Below are positions 49,112 to 61,539 of a stretch of 64,000 nucleotides of DNA, in pieces. Source of the stretch: Euonymus europaeus (lineage: Eukaryota; Streptophyta; Magnoliopsida; Celastrales; Celastraceae). The position numbers and the translations under genes are program-made. Under the pieces are notes generated by a model. The model had not been told where the DNA came from, did not search any database, and saw nothing but the letters and a program-made list of their open reading frames with translations. The DNA lies in contig OY756966.1 of the NCBI GenBank assembly GCA_963580455.1, forward strand, positions 12,403,001-12,467,000. Direction: 5' to 3'. Positions within the stretch are counted from its first letter, which is position 1; each line of letters opens with the position of its first letter.

Positions 49112-50056
49112 ACAAAGAGTTGATAGTAACTACTAAGAAGTGGTTAGCATCAAACTTTGAGATCAAAGATTTGGGTGAAGTCGATTACATAGTGTGAGTT
49201 AAAATCCTTTGAAATCGATCTAAATGACTATTGGGCTTATCTCAATAGTTGTACATCAAAAAGTTGTTAGAATGATTTAATATGAAAGATTGTAAACCTA
49301 TTGACACTCCTATTGAGAGGAATGTTAGCCTTAGTTGTGATATGAGTCCCAAGTCTCCAAAGGAGAAAGATAAAATGTCTAGAGTTCCATATTTTAATGT
49401 TGTTGGGAGCCCGATGTATGCTATGATATGTACACATCTTGACATATGCTATGTCATACGGCTGGTAATCAATTTCCAATCGGATCCAGGGTTACAATAT
49501 TGGAAAGCGGTCAAAATGATACTGAGGTACCTTAAAGGCACACTAGAATATATGCTAGTATTCAATGGAAAATATTTACAACTAGTCGGATACAATAACG
49601 TAGACTTGAGAGGTGATGTGGATGAACACAAATCTACCTCGGGATATGCTTTTTAGCTTAATGGAGGAGAAATCTCTTGGAACAATAAAAAGCAATCTTG
49701 GTATTGCATTATCAACAATAGAGCCAGAATACATAGCTTGTTCCTCAGCGGCTCAAGAAGCTGCGTGGTTAAGGGAGTTCTTACAACATTTGTCAATTGT
49801 CAAGTATGCATCAGAACCTGTCATATTGTTCTGCAATAGTATGGCTGCACTGGCTTATGTCAAAGACCCAAAATATTATGGAAAAACCAAACACATAAAG
49901 ATGAAGTATAATATTTTCAGAAAAATGGTTGCAGAAAAAGAGGTGGTCCTACAACACATCTCCACTAGTAATATGGTAGCAGACACTCTTACTAAACTAA
50001 TCGCTAGGGACTCCTTTGAAAGAAATGTGAGGTCCTTAGGTTTGCTTAGGATGTGA
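49112..50056 (+). pseudogene. Copia RT (C-terminal end) and RNase H
   Basis: Starts with KELIVTTKKWLASNFEIKDL, just after where the RT active site would be, then KPIDTPIERNVSL and VPYFNVVGSPMYAMIC. RNase H: STSGYAF, a frameshift near 49650, ALSTIEPEYIACSSAAQEAA and TKHIKMKYNIFR. It ends at LGLLRM with a stop at 50054-50056. The RT catalytic motif is absent. Confidence 0.85.
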
Positions 50057-51188
50057 TTTTGTTGGGATTATTTTTCATTCGCAGAACTGGTGTATCTTTA
50101 AGACTATCATTTTGATACATTTATTTGAAATAAATTGAATTGTTTATTCATACTCTGTGAAGTTGCTAATACAATATTAAAGTATGTAAATAGGCATCAT
50201 TGGCTCATTTACATGAGCAATCAACTTTGTCGCAGTGGAAGCGAGCAGAATGAGATAGTTTATAAATTTGATCACTAAAGGTGGATATATTTGATCACCA
50301 AGAGTGGAAAAAATTCTAAAAAAGTATTGCCTTAGTTGGAACTAAGATGGGATTCTTAAAAGAATCAACATGAAGTTTCATGAAGCCTATTTTGAATAAG
50401 CCAGGTATGAATTTGCTTTTGACACTCAAGATTGAGCAAAAGAAATTTGGTTTTGACACTCAAGATTGAGCAAAAGAAATTGCGAGTTTACTGCCCATTG
50501 TAAGATTGGGGACAAGACTAAGACTTGTGTGGTTAGAGGAGGAAACATATGCCCTTAACTCGCAAGAGAGTAAGGAATACTCCACCACAACATGTACTTC
50601 ATACTACATGTGCTTATGACCTATAGAGAAGTGAGTGAAATAATACCGACTTCATCACTATGTGAGTCTCTGAGATCAAAGTGATACTTGATGATCTCTT
50701 GATTTTACCCTTTGTATAACTTTTGGCTATGTCAGGACGTGATGGGACAATGGTTTGCTACCTCGACATGTTACCTATGGTTAAGAGACGATTCAACCTA
50801 AGGGTACATAGTTGGGAAAGCAAGTTGGACCAAAACTAAATGATAGTAAGACGAAGAGTAAAAACCTGATTTGGATGACACAAAGAACATGTATTAACTG
50901 GCCAGGCATTAATTGCAAATACATGTAGATTGAAAAGACAAGTATACGATTCTTCTATGGGATTGAGTGATACTTGGTCTGTGTATTCAAGCATGTTTGG
51001 GGTACGATAGTAAACTATTATTCATTTAACTAAGTCATAGTAAACTAATCCATTTTGATGTTAATCAATTTCTACATTGGAGATACTATGGTTGGTGTAC
51101 ATGAGGGTCACACCTTTCATTTCTCAAACACCATCGTGTAATATCTTGACTTTACTCCACTTTGGCCCATCATGGGTGAGTGGGAGTA
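50057..51188 (+). other. Copia 3' non-coding region
   Basis: About 1.1 kb between RNase H and the 3' LTR without a gene. It contains a 34-bp unit twice in tandem (50417-50450 and 50451-50481, TTTTGACACTCAAGATTGAG...). It ends in GTGAGTGGGAGTA, a likely polypurine tract. Confidence 0.6.
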
Positions 51189-51554
51189 TGTTGGACTTGA
51201 GGGCAGTCAAGATGGGCCAAGCCTTTTGGGGGTTACCAAGCCCATTTGGAGTGTTCTTTGTTGGTTAAGTAACCAACTTCTATCATGTATATGATAAGAA
51301 TAAAATACTTGAGATATTATCCATATCTCAAGAGGTTTAAGATTAAGGCAGTTCCAATAAGACAAGGACTTCACTACTATAAATAGGGGGTCTCTCTATG
51401 GAACTATATATAGATAATTCATACAAAAATTATGGGTGAGTGTTGACAAAATTGTAAGTGGTTCTTAAAGGGTGAACTTAGGGTGTTGTCCTTGTGATTG
51501 TCATCCGCCGATTCATTGCATCATGAGATTGATCCGACCGGAGATCCTACAACA
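51189..51554 (+). repeat. Probable 3' LTR of the copia element (366 bp)
   Basis: Starts TGTTGGACTTGAGG after a purine-rich GAGTGGGAGTA and ends CCTACAACA (TGTTG/CAACA). It contains ACTATAAATAGGGGG at 51375-51390. The 5' partner is missing, so the exact 3' end is not verified; 51555-51603 is unassigned. Confidence 0.6.
51378..51385 (+). promoter_or_regulatory. TATA box in the copia LTR
   Basis: TATAAATA followed by GGGGGTCTCTC, the usual U3/R boundary of a copia LTR. Confidence 0.6.
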
Positions 51555-51603
51555 AGTAAGTACAAATTGGATTCGTATACATATGTGTATTTAGAAATCC
51601 TTC

Positions 51604-51728
51604 ACTTTTTATTATTATTTTATATCAAATTTTATGAGTATAGGCTCGGTAGATTGTTTCGTTGCTAAAAGACCAATTTTCGTTCGCAAATGGACTAAAC
51701 CGTTAAAAGCTTCTCCATGGAGAGAGTT
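51604..51728 (+). repeat. Partial satellite B monomer
   Basis: CACTTTTTATTATT...GAGAGAGTT: most of one B monomer, cut at 51728 by the next insertion and resumed at 53563. Confidence 0.85.
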
Positions 51729-53562
51729 TGTTGGACCATAGGTCCTACATTTGTGTTTTGATGCAAAAATACATATTAGACTATTTGATTGTGCTTAACT
51801 TTGGATGAATTTGGAAAAATCATGAAATGATTTATAACTATTGATTTAAGCTTCATTAGACATCTTTGGAATCATGTTTAATCATATTTTATATGAATTG
51901 GATGAATCTGGACATGTTCATTTTCACATTACAAAAACTGTCCAAATATCACACTATGCACATGTTGGTTGAATAGTCATAACCTATTCATATGATCTCT
52001 GATTGACTTGATTCTTGTTTTGAAAATTATTTAAGACACTTCGGAATTTTTCATTGTCAAATATTGTCAAGTCAATTTTAATGCATGAGCGAATTGAATG
52101 ACCAAATGAACTCAATTATAAGTGAAATTTTGTATGCAGATTCTTATATCATGTGCTTACTTGAATTTTATTGAGCTTATACCATGTTGGTTAACTTAAG
52201 TGCAAGCATTGAAGCTCTTTGAACTTACAAGCAAATATGGGATGCTTTGTCATCTAATCGTTTTGTAGGTTCAATCAATTGATCATCATAAGCCAAATTG
52301 AAGCATTATTGAGCTGATTCTATTGAGAAATTTTGTGCATCATTATTTGAAGCTAACTTGGACAAGTTTGGTCTTGGTCAACTCCATTTGAAGAAAGTTT
52401 GACTCTTTATGAGCAAAAATCATTCCAGCCATATGAGTTGTGTATTATTGCTGGAGAATTCTTTGACAAGTTTCTTGAAGCTTCCCTTGATTGTGTTGGG
52501 GCAAAAACCAAAGGTGAGGGAATTCATTTTGAAATGAATGGAGAAGAGTGTGCCAACACTTGTACTATAGGGGACAAGGAGAGAGAAATCATAGCAAAAA
52601 GCAACCTTTTTGGCACAAAAAAGGTTTAGGCATGTTTTGAATCCCTTGAGAGAAATTTTCTTCATGAAGAAGACTTATTGGTTTGATCCAACCAAGGTGA
52701 AACAAAAGGAGAACAAATTCCCTTCCACAACCCAACGGCTGGATTTTCTATGGCCAAGATTTGTTTCTTCTAAATGATTCAAGGGACGAGATTTAAAGAA
52801 GAAGGAATGGCCAAGATGAAGATTTATTTGAATCAAGGGCTAAGATTTATCTTCTTGGAAGAGAAGAGAGAAGGGGGCAGCCATGGTTTGTCTTGGAAGA
52901 ACATTTGAAAAATTTTCTAAGTGTGAAAAGCTTCAAATCGTCTCAACCTCAATCTTGATTCAAGCTTCTTCCAAGATATCTCAAGTTTATTGTGTTACAA
53001 ATCATTCAAGCTTACACATATCTTTTCTAGAGATCCAAACAATCACTCAAACAACCAAAAATCATCCCTACCCTTGGGTCTACTCTTTGGTGTTCTTGAG
53101 TGTTCTTCAACAAAGCCTCGCCTAACCCTATATTTGATCTATTTTGAGCTTTGTGTGAGTTTCTTGAGTGGTCAAACCTTGTGGTGAACTTCCAAAACCA
53201 AATATATTCTTTAGTGGATTAGGAAATCCAAAGCTTGAGGGCTTAGAAGTGGATGTAGGTGTGAGCACCGAACCACTATATATTCTTGTGCACTCTCTAT
53301 TTGATTTCATTACTTGTTTATGTGCTAAACTTGTTGTTTTGTAGTGACTCGAATTGATTATCTTTCAATTAGTGATATTGGTAATTTGTGTGCCTTAGAA
53401 ATTGATATTAGGGTGTTGCTCGCTGCCATTTCTTGTTGAGATATTGCTTGTGATTGAATAACTTGTGATTAGTGGATTATAGGTATACTTTTGTTGTTAA
53501 TTTTCAAGAATAGTAATCTGTCCGTGTACTGTTCCAAATAGATTTTACCAAATTGGTGCGCA
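51729..53562. mobile_element. 1.83-kb insertion in satellite B, type unknown
   Basis: Starts TGTTGGACCATAGG and ends TTGGTGCGCA. Flanking repeats are GAGAGAGTT (51720-51728) and GATAGAGTT (53563-53571), 9 bp with one mismatch, inside a satellite monomer that then continues. TG...CA ends and the general sequence style (GAGCACCGAACCACTATAT near 53265) suggest a copia-type solo LTR, but LTR elements give 5-bp duplications. A 9-bp duplication suggests a Mutator-like element, but no terminal inverted repeat is clear. Only short frames are present (for example 52399-52629, 76 codons) without recognisable domains. Confidence 0.6.
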
Positions 53563-55697
53563 GATAGAGTTGGGAAATTTCAAACCACCAACGTTGGTGG
53601 GTGAACACTTTTTATTGTTATTTAATGTCAAATTTTACGAGTATAGCCTTTGTAGATTATTTCATTGCTAAAAAATCTACAATTGGAAAAAAACCTTTGT
53701 AGACCAACTTTCATTCCCAAATGGACAAAACCGTTAAAAGCTCCTCCATGGAAAGAGTTGAGAAATTCTGAACTATCAAAGTTTATAGGTGTACACATTT
53801 TATTGTTGTTTTATGTCCAAATTTGCTAGTATATGCTCTGTAGATTGTTTCAATTCCAAAATAGCAACTTTTTTTTCCCAAATGAGCAAAACCGTTAAAA
53901 GCTCTTCTAGGAGAGAGTTAAGAAATTCTAAAGCATCAAGGTTGGTTAGTCCACACTTTTTATTGCTATTTAATTTCAAATTTTAAGATTGTAGGCTCCG
54001 TAGATTGTGTCGTTTCCAAAAAATCAACTTTCGCTCCCTAAATGAACAACACAGTTAGAAGCTCCTCCCTGGAGAGAGTTGACCAATTTTGAACTATCAA
54101 ATGTGATTGGTATGCACTTTTTATTTTTATTTTATGTCAAATTTTACTAGAATAGACTCCGTATTGTTTCGTTACCAAAAGACTCACTTGCGTTCCCAAA
54201 TGGAAAAAATCGTTAAAAGCTCCTCCATGAAGAGAGTTGAGCAATTTTGAACCATCAAAGTTGATGGGTGTACACATTTATTGTTGCTTTATGCCCAAAT
54301 TTACTAATATACACTTCGTAGATTGTTTCGTTGCCAAAAGACCAGCTTTTGTTCTCAATTGGACAAAACCGTTAAAAGCTCCTCTATGAGGAGATTTGAG
54401 AAATTTCGAACCATCAAGGTTGACCGGTTTACACTTTTTATTTGTATTTAATGTTAAGTTTTACGAGTATAGGCTCCGTATATTGTTTCGTTACCAAAAG
54501 ACCAATTTTCATTCCCCAAATCGACAAAATCACTAAAAGTTCCTCCCTGCAAAGAGTTGAGCAATTTTGAACTATCAAATGCGACCGGTTTGCACTTTCA
54601 TTGTCATTTTATGTCAAAGTTTATAGGTATAGGCTCCTCAGATTATTTCGTTGCTAAAAGACTCACTTTCGTTCCCAAATGGATAAAACTTTTAAAAAAC
54701 TACCGTATGGAGAGATTTGAGCGACTCCGAACCATCAAAGTTGATAGGTGTACACATTTTATTGTTGCTTTATGTCCAAATTTACTAGTATATACTTCGT
54801 AGATTGTTTCGTTGCCAAAAGACCAACTTTCTTTCCCAAATGGACAAAACCGTTAAAAGCTCCTCTGTGGAGAGAGTTGTGCGAATCCCAACCACCAAGG
54901 TTTGTCAGTGTACACTTTTTATTGTTTTTATGCCAAATTATACAAGTATACGCTCTGTAGATTGTTTCGATGCCAAAAGACCAACTTTCGTTTGTAAATG
55001 GACAAAAACATTAAAAACTTCTCCATAGAGAGAGTTGAACAATTTTGAATAATCAAAATTGGTAGATGTACACTTTCTATTGTTGGTTTATGTTCAAGTT
55101 TACTTGTATACGCTTCATAGATTGTTTCGTTGCGTAAAGACCAACTTTCGTTCTTAGTTTGACAAAATCGTTAAAAGCTCCTCTGTGGATCGAGTTGAGA
55201 AATTTCGAACAATCAAGGTTGGTGGATGTACACTTTTTATTGCTATTTATTTTCTAATTTTACGATTATAGGCTACATAGATTGTTTTGTTGCCAAAAGA
55301 CAAACTTTCGCTCCATAATGGACAAAATCGTTAAAAGTTCCTTCCTAGAGAGAGTTTTGCAATTTCAAACTATTAAATATGATCGGTATGCACCTTTTAT
55401 TTTGATTTTACGTCAAATTTTATGAGTATAGGCTCTGTAGATTGTTTCGTTGTCAAAAAACTCACTTTCGTTTCCAAATGGACAAAACCGTTAAAGGCTT
55501 CTTCATGGAAAGAGTTGAGCAATTCCGAAAATAACAAATTCAGTAGGTGTACACATTTTATTGTTGCTTTATGTCCAAATTTACTAGTATACGTTTCGTA
55601 GATTGTTTCATTGCCCAAAAACCAACTTTCTTTCCTAAATGGGCAAAACTGTTAAAAGCTCATCTATGGAGGGAGTTTAGCAATTCCTAACCAGTAA
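53563..55697 (+). repeat. Satellite array, subfamily B, second block
   Basis: About 13 monomers of the ~159-bp B type, all on the + strand, with alternating TCCAAATTTACTAGTATA and TCAAATTTTACGAGTATA forms. Ends at the solo LTR. Confidence 0.9.
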
Positions 55698-57811
55698 TGT
55701 GACACCCCGATCCGGGCACGCCACAGGTGCCCTCCGGCACAGTTCTAGGCCGCTAGTGCGATCATCCGGCAGACCGGAAAATCCGGCAGCATCTCCCCGT
55801 ATATCGGAGAGTCCCCGTCTGCATCAGAAATGCGCAGCGAAAATTTCAATCCATCACACTAGCAACCTAGCAAGGCCTCAGGCCTCAATCACATGCAATC
55901 CTAACCTTAGGGCCTCAGGTCATCCACTACCAGCATGCACAAACTAATAGTAATAATCACAACATCAAGGTTCATAATATCATATAACCAAACTCAACAC
56001 TCAGCATACATCATGCATACAGACTCTGGTGCCAATTGATTATAACAATATTATGAACAACATCAATACATCATAAACAAAATACGTGCTAGAGTACATC
56101 TCTAACACCCACATCCTACCCAGGGTCATCCATGTCACATCCCACCCTCACTGATCCGCTCCACCGGTACCTGTACTAGTTTCTCCTGTGGGAAGGAATG
56201 GAAAGTAGAGAGTGAGCAAGAAGCTCAGTAGGGTTAAGAGTATAAAACATTTAAAGGCTGAATCCGAGCAATAGGTTATGCAGCAATGTGAAATCTACTA
56301 CATGCACGTATACTCAACAATCACATAGAACATCAATCCGGGAAATCCCCTCAATGAGCAAACCTCATCGATACCATGGCTCGTTCCATGTAATATTGAA
56401 CGTGAGCAAGCTCACCACCTCAACTCATCAATATCATGGACGCTATCCGTGTAATACTGAATAGGAGCAAGCTCCCTAACATCAAACGCTCTTGGATTAC
56501 CCGGTTGCGTGAGCCTATCACGCCCGCACCATTTCAGGCAAGGTTCCTCATTAACCGTACCTCTAGTGCGTTACCCTACATGGAGTTCACATTACTTGGT
56601 GGTAACTCTCATCACCTCGTCATCCCTCCAAGTAGCTTTCAAGAATCCTAAGGAGCCCCGAGTCCATACCCGGTCCTTAATGCAACTCTAATGCACTTAT
56701 GTCATGACATGCCGAAAAGATATATATATATGAACATCCTACATATATATATATATACATAACTACCATGATGCATGAATGAAAATCACATCGTGCCTAT
56801 AGGTGACGGAACACTCACAATTGGGTCATGCAACATCAAGAATAAACAATATTCCACAAGCAAAGTTCGTTTCCCCTTAGAAGCAATTAAAGTGGAAACA
56901 CAAATAAAATGACCGATGAGGAATCAAAATGCTCTTTAAAATATTGAGAACGAACGATAGAAAGAATGGTTGGAAATCCCCTACCTCGTGTCGAGCAATT
57001 TACCAAAAAATCCAACAATTACGTTCCTAGGGTTCCAATTTCTCAAACTTATCAATGTGGCGAAATCGAACCCATTCACATATCAATATATGATCAAAAA
57101 CTCATTTAAACATCAATTGAATCAAGAATTTCGAAATTACTCACCTTCTCTCTCTAGAAATTCCTCCAAAATCCTTCAAACTCAACCCAATCAATCCTCA
57201 ATCTAAAACAACGAATGAAACCAACAAAACTACCAATAACAACCTTAGAAACATCATATATAAACCCCCATACTTAACTCTTAATGAATCATTATAGATC
57301 TAAAGAAAACCTAGAATTTCAAAACTTGGAAAAACTTACCAAAATCTTCAAACCTAGCTTGAATCTTCAATATAGCACTCCAATAATCATGAATCCTCAA
57401 GAATTAGGTTGAATCCTTGCTAGAAACCCTTTCTCTCTCTAGAATCTTTGCTCTCTTTCACTCTAGGACTGAAACAAACCAGAAATTACTCCACTGGCTC
57501 ACTGGAGCACTTTTTGAAAACTCGGGTTGCGCCTAGGCGCTCTGGCCTAACTAGCTTTTCCATGACACGCTGCCTTGGGCGCACTTCTGCACACGCCTAG
57601 GTGCACACTGCCTAGGTGTATGGCCTCAATTGTTCCAACTCCATCTCAGTCTTAGCTTCGATTTGATATATTATGGGTCCGAAAAGGACATCTGTGCTAA
57701 AAGGTATGACCTATTTAACGAACCTAGCTCAAAACTATTTTTCCTGATTCTGTACCTCATGGATCATCCGTAATTTAACTTAAACCTAAAGTTTTGGATT
57801 GGGGTTTCACA
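55698..57811 (-). mobile_element. Chromovirus solo LTR with perfect target duplication
   Basis: The + strand begins TGTGACACCCCGATCC and ends GGGGTTTCACA (TGTGA/TCACA). It is flanked by AGTAA on both sides (55693-55697 and 57812-57816). It is 2114 bp and the same family as the LTRs at 24626-26239 and 19312-19686. This is the expected product of LTR-LTR recombination and is the only complete copy of this LTR in the window. Contains an (AT)n run near 56720-56760. Confidence 0.93.
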
Positions 57812-60803
57812 AGTAAGGTGGTCGATGTGCACTTTTTATTGTTATTTTATGCCAAAATTTTCAAGTATAAGCTCCGTAGATTGTTTCATTACCAAAAGAC
57901 GAACTTTCATTCGCAAATGGACAAAACTGTTAAAAACTTCTCTATGCAGAGAGTTGAGCAATTCTGAATCATCAAAGTTGGTACATGTACACTTTCTATT
58001 GTTTCTTTATGTTCAAATTTACTAATATACATTTTATACATTGTTTCATTGTCAGAAGATCAACTTTCTTTCCCAAATGGGCAAAACTGTTAAAAGCTCC
58101 TCTATGGAGAGAATTGAGCAATTCCCAACCATCAAGGTTGATCGGTGTATATTTTTTTATGTCAAAATTTACAAGTATAAGCTCCGTGAATTATTTCGTT
58201 GTGAAAAGACTAACTTTCGTTCGAAATGGAGACAAAAACCGTTAAAAGCTCCTCCATGGAGAGATTTGAGAAATTCCGAGCCATCAAAGTTGATAGGATC
58301 GGTAGATTTTTCATTGGCAAAAGACCAAATTTCGTTCGCAAATGGAAAAAATCGTTAAACGCTTTTCCATGGAGAGAGTTGAGCAATTCTGAAACATCAA
58401 AATTAGTATGTGTACACTTTATATTGTTTCTTTATGTCCAAATTTACTAGCATACACTTTGTAGATTGTTTCGTTGCCAAAAGACCAACTTTCGTTCCCA
58501 ATGGGATAAAACAGTTAACAGCTCCTCTATGGAGGGGTTTGGCGATTCCGAACCATCAAGGTTGGTCGATATAGACCTTTTATTGTTATTTTTTTGTCAA
58601 TTTTTTTAAGTATAGGCTCCGTAGATTGTTTCGAAGCTAAAAGACCAACTTTCGTTCCAAATAGAAAAAACCGTTAAAAGCTTCGACATGGAGAGATTTG
58701 AGAAATTTTGAACCATTAAAATTGATAAGTGTACACTTTTTATTATTGCTTTATGTCCAAATTTATTAGTGTATCATTTCATAGATTGTTTCGTTGTCAA
58801 AAGACCAACTTTAGGTCTGAATTGGACAAAACCGTTAAAAGCTCCTCTATCGAGAGAGTTAAGCAATTTCACCAATCAAAGCTGGTTAGTATACACTTTT
58901 TATTGTTATTTTATGTTGAATTTTACGAGTATAGGCTCAGTAGATTGTTTCGTTGCCCAAAAACCAACTCCCGTTCGTAATTGGGGAAAACCATTAAACG
59001 CTTCTCCATCAAGAGAGTTGAGAAATTCTAAACCATCAAAATTGATAGGTGTGCAATTTCTATTGATGCTTTATTTTCAAATTTACTAGTATACGCTTCG
59101 TAGATTGTTTCGTTGCTAAAAGACCAACTTTTGTTCTCAATTCGACAAAACTATTGAAAGCTCCTCTATGGAGAGAATTGAGAAATTCTGAACCATCAAG
59201 GTTTTGTACACTTTTTATTGCTATTTAATTTCAAACTTTATGATTATAGGCTCCGTAGATTGTTTCGTTGCCAAAAGACCAACTTTTACACCCCAAATGG
59301 ACAAAACTGTTAGAAGTTCCTCTCTAGAAAGTGTTGAGCAATTTTGAACTATCAAATGTAATCGGTGTGCACTTTTTGTTGTTATTTTATGTCAAATTTT
59401 ATGAGTATAGGCTCCATAAATTGTTTCATTTCCAAAAGACTTACTTTCGTTCGTAAATGGACAAAACCGTTAAAAGCTACTTCAAGGACAGAGTTGGGCA
59501 ATTCCGAACCATCAAATTTGATAGGTGTACACATTTTATTGTTGCTTTATGTCCAAATTTATTTGTATACGCTTCGTAGATTTTTTCGTTTCCGAAAAAC
59601 AAACTTTCTTTCTCAAATGGGCAAAATCGTTAAAAGCTCCTCTATGGAGAAAGTTGAGCAATTCCCAATCATCAAGGTTGGTCAATGTACACTTTTTATT
59701 GTTATATTATGCCAAATTTTAGAAGTATAAGCTCCGTAGATTGTTTCATTGTCAAAAGATCAACTTTCGTTTGCAAATGGAAAAACATATTAAAAGCTTC
59801 TCCATGGAGAGAGTTGAGCAATTCCGAATTATCAGAATTGGTAGCTGTACACTTTCTATTGTTGCTTTATGTCCAAATTTCCTAGTATATACTTCGTAGA
59901 TTGTTTCGTTGCCAAAAGACCAACTTTCTGTCTCAAAAGGACAAAATTGTTAAAAGCTCCTCTATGGAGAGAGTTGAACAATTTCCAACCATCAAGATTG
60001 GTCGGTGTATACTTTTTATTCTTATTTTACGTCAAATTTTATAAGTATAAGAGCTCCGTAGATTGTTTCATTGCCAAAAGGTCACTTTCGTTCCAAATGG
60101 ACAAAACCGTTAAAAGCTCCTCCATGGAGAGATTTGAGAAATTCTGAACCATGAAAGTTGATAGGTGTACACTTTTTATTGTTATTTTATTTAAAATTTT
60201 ACGAGTATAGGCTCGGCAGATTATTTCGTTGGCAAAAGATCAAATTTCGTTTGCAAATGGACAGAACTGTTTAATGCTTCTCCATGGAGAGAGTTGAGCA
60301 ATTCTAAATCATCAAAATTTGTAGGTGTTCGCTTTCTATTGTTGCTTTATGTCCAAATTTACTAGTATACACTTCAAAGATTGTTTCGTTGACAAAAGAC
60401 TAACTTTGATTCTCAATTGGAAAAAACTAGTAAAAGCTCCTCTACAGAGAGAGTTGGCAATTCTGAACTATCAAGGTTGGTCGGTGTACAATTTTTATTA
60501 TTATTTTATGTCAATTTTACAAGTATAGGCTTCGTAGATTGTTTCATTGTCAAAAGACCAACTTTCATTCCAAATGGACAAAATCATTAAAAGCACCTAC
60601 ATGGAGAGATTTAGGCAATTCTGAATTATCAAAATTGATAGGTGTAAACTTTTTATTGTTGCTTTATGTTCAAATTTATTAGTAGACGCGTTCATAGATT
60701 GTTTCGTTATTAAAAGACCAACTTTGGTTCTCAATTGGACAAAACCGTCAAAAGCTTCTCTGTCGAGAGAGTTGAGCAAATTTCAAACAATCAAAGTTGG
60801 TTA

Positions 60804-60911
60804 GGCTCAACTCTCTCTATGGAGAAGCTTTTAACGATTTTGTCGATTTACGAACAGAAGTTGGTCCTTGGGCGACGAAACAATCTACCGAGCCTATATT
60901 CATAAAATTTG
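60804..60911 (-). repeat. Short inverted piece of satellite B
   Basis: From CTCAACTCTCTCTATGGAG to CATAAAATTTGG the monomer reads in reverse, then + strand satellite resumes with CAATTTCAAACAATC, a phrase also present just before the inversion. Confidence 0.75.
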
Positions 60912-61539
60912 GCAATTTCAAACAATCAAAGTTGAGCAATTTTGAATCATCAAAATTTATTGATGTACACTTTCTATTTTTTTTTATGTCCAAATTTATT
61001 ACTATGCACTTTGTAGATTGTTTATTTGCGAAAAGATCAACTTTCGCTCTCAATTGGACAAAATCGTTAAAAGCTCCTCTATGGAAAGAGTTGAGAAATT
61101 CCTAACCAACAAGATTGGTTGGTGTAAATTTTTTATTGCTATTTAATTTCAAATTTTACTATTATAGGCTCTGTAGATTGTTTCGTTGCCAAAAGACCAA
61201 CTTTCGCTCCGCAGATGGACAAAACCTTAAACGTTCCTCCTTGGAGAGAGTTGTACAATTTCAAACTATCAAATGTGATCAATGTACACTTTTTATTATT
61301 ATTTTATGTCAAATTTTATCAGTATAGGCTTTGTAAGTTATTTTGTTGCCAAAAGACTCACTAAACAATTAAAAGGTCCTCCATGGAGAGAGTTGAGCTA
61401 TTCCGAACTATCAAAAGTTATAGGGGTACACATTTTATTGTTGCTTTATGTGTTAATTTACTAGTATACGTTTTGTACATTATTTTGTTGCCAAAAGACC
61501 AACTTTATTTCCCAAATTGGCAAAACTGTTAAAATGACA

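Larger units (their letters stand above)
36278..51554 (+). mobile_element. Ty1/copia element, split by Tat-2, 5' LTR missing
   Basis: The gag start is at 36278-36402. The rest of gag, protease and integrase lie at 46226-48448, the end of RT and RNase H at 49112-50056, and a 3' LTR at 51189-51554. Tat-2 (36403-46225) sits inside gag, and an LTR-like block replaces most of RT. Without nested DNA the copia remnant is about 4.8 kb. It is heavily decayed. Confidence 0.82.

Noticed and set aside
51555..51603. Target duplication for the copia element
   Set aside because: The 5' LTR is absent, so there is nothing to compare with.
52399..52629. 76-codon ORF inside the 51729-53562 insertion as a gene
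   Set aside because: No domain, no neighbouring frame, and composition like the surrounding non-coding DNA.
55699..55947. 82-codon ORF in the solo LTR, with a counterpart at 24732 and on the other strand near 35405
   Set aside because: Shared only because the LTRs are homologous; it is interrupted differently in each copy and no protein family is recognised.
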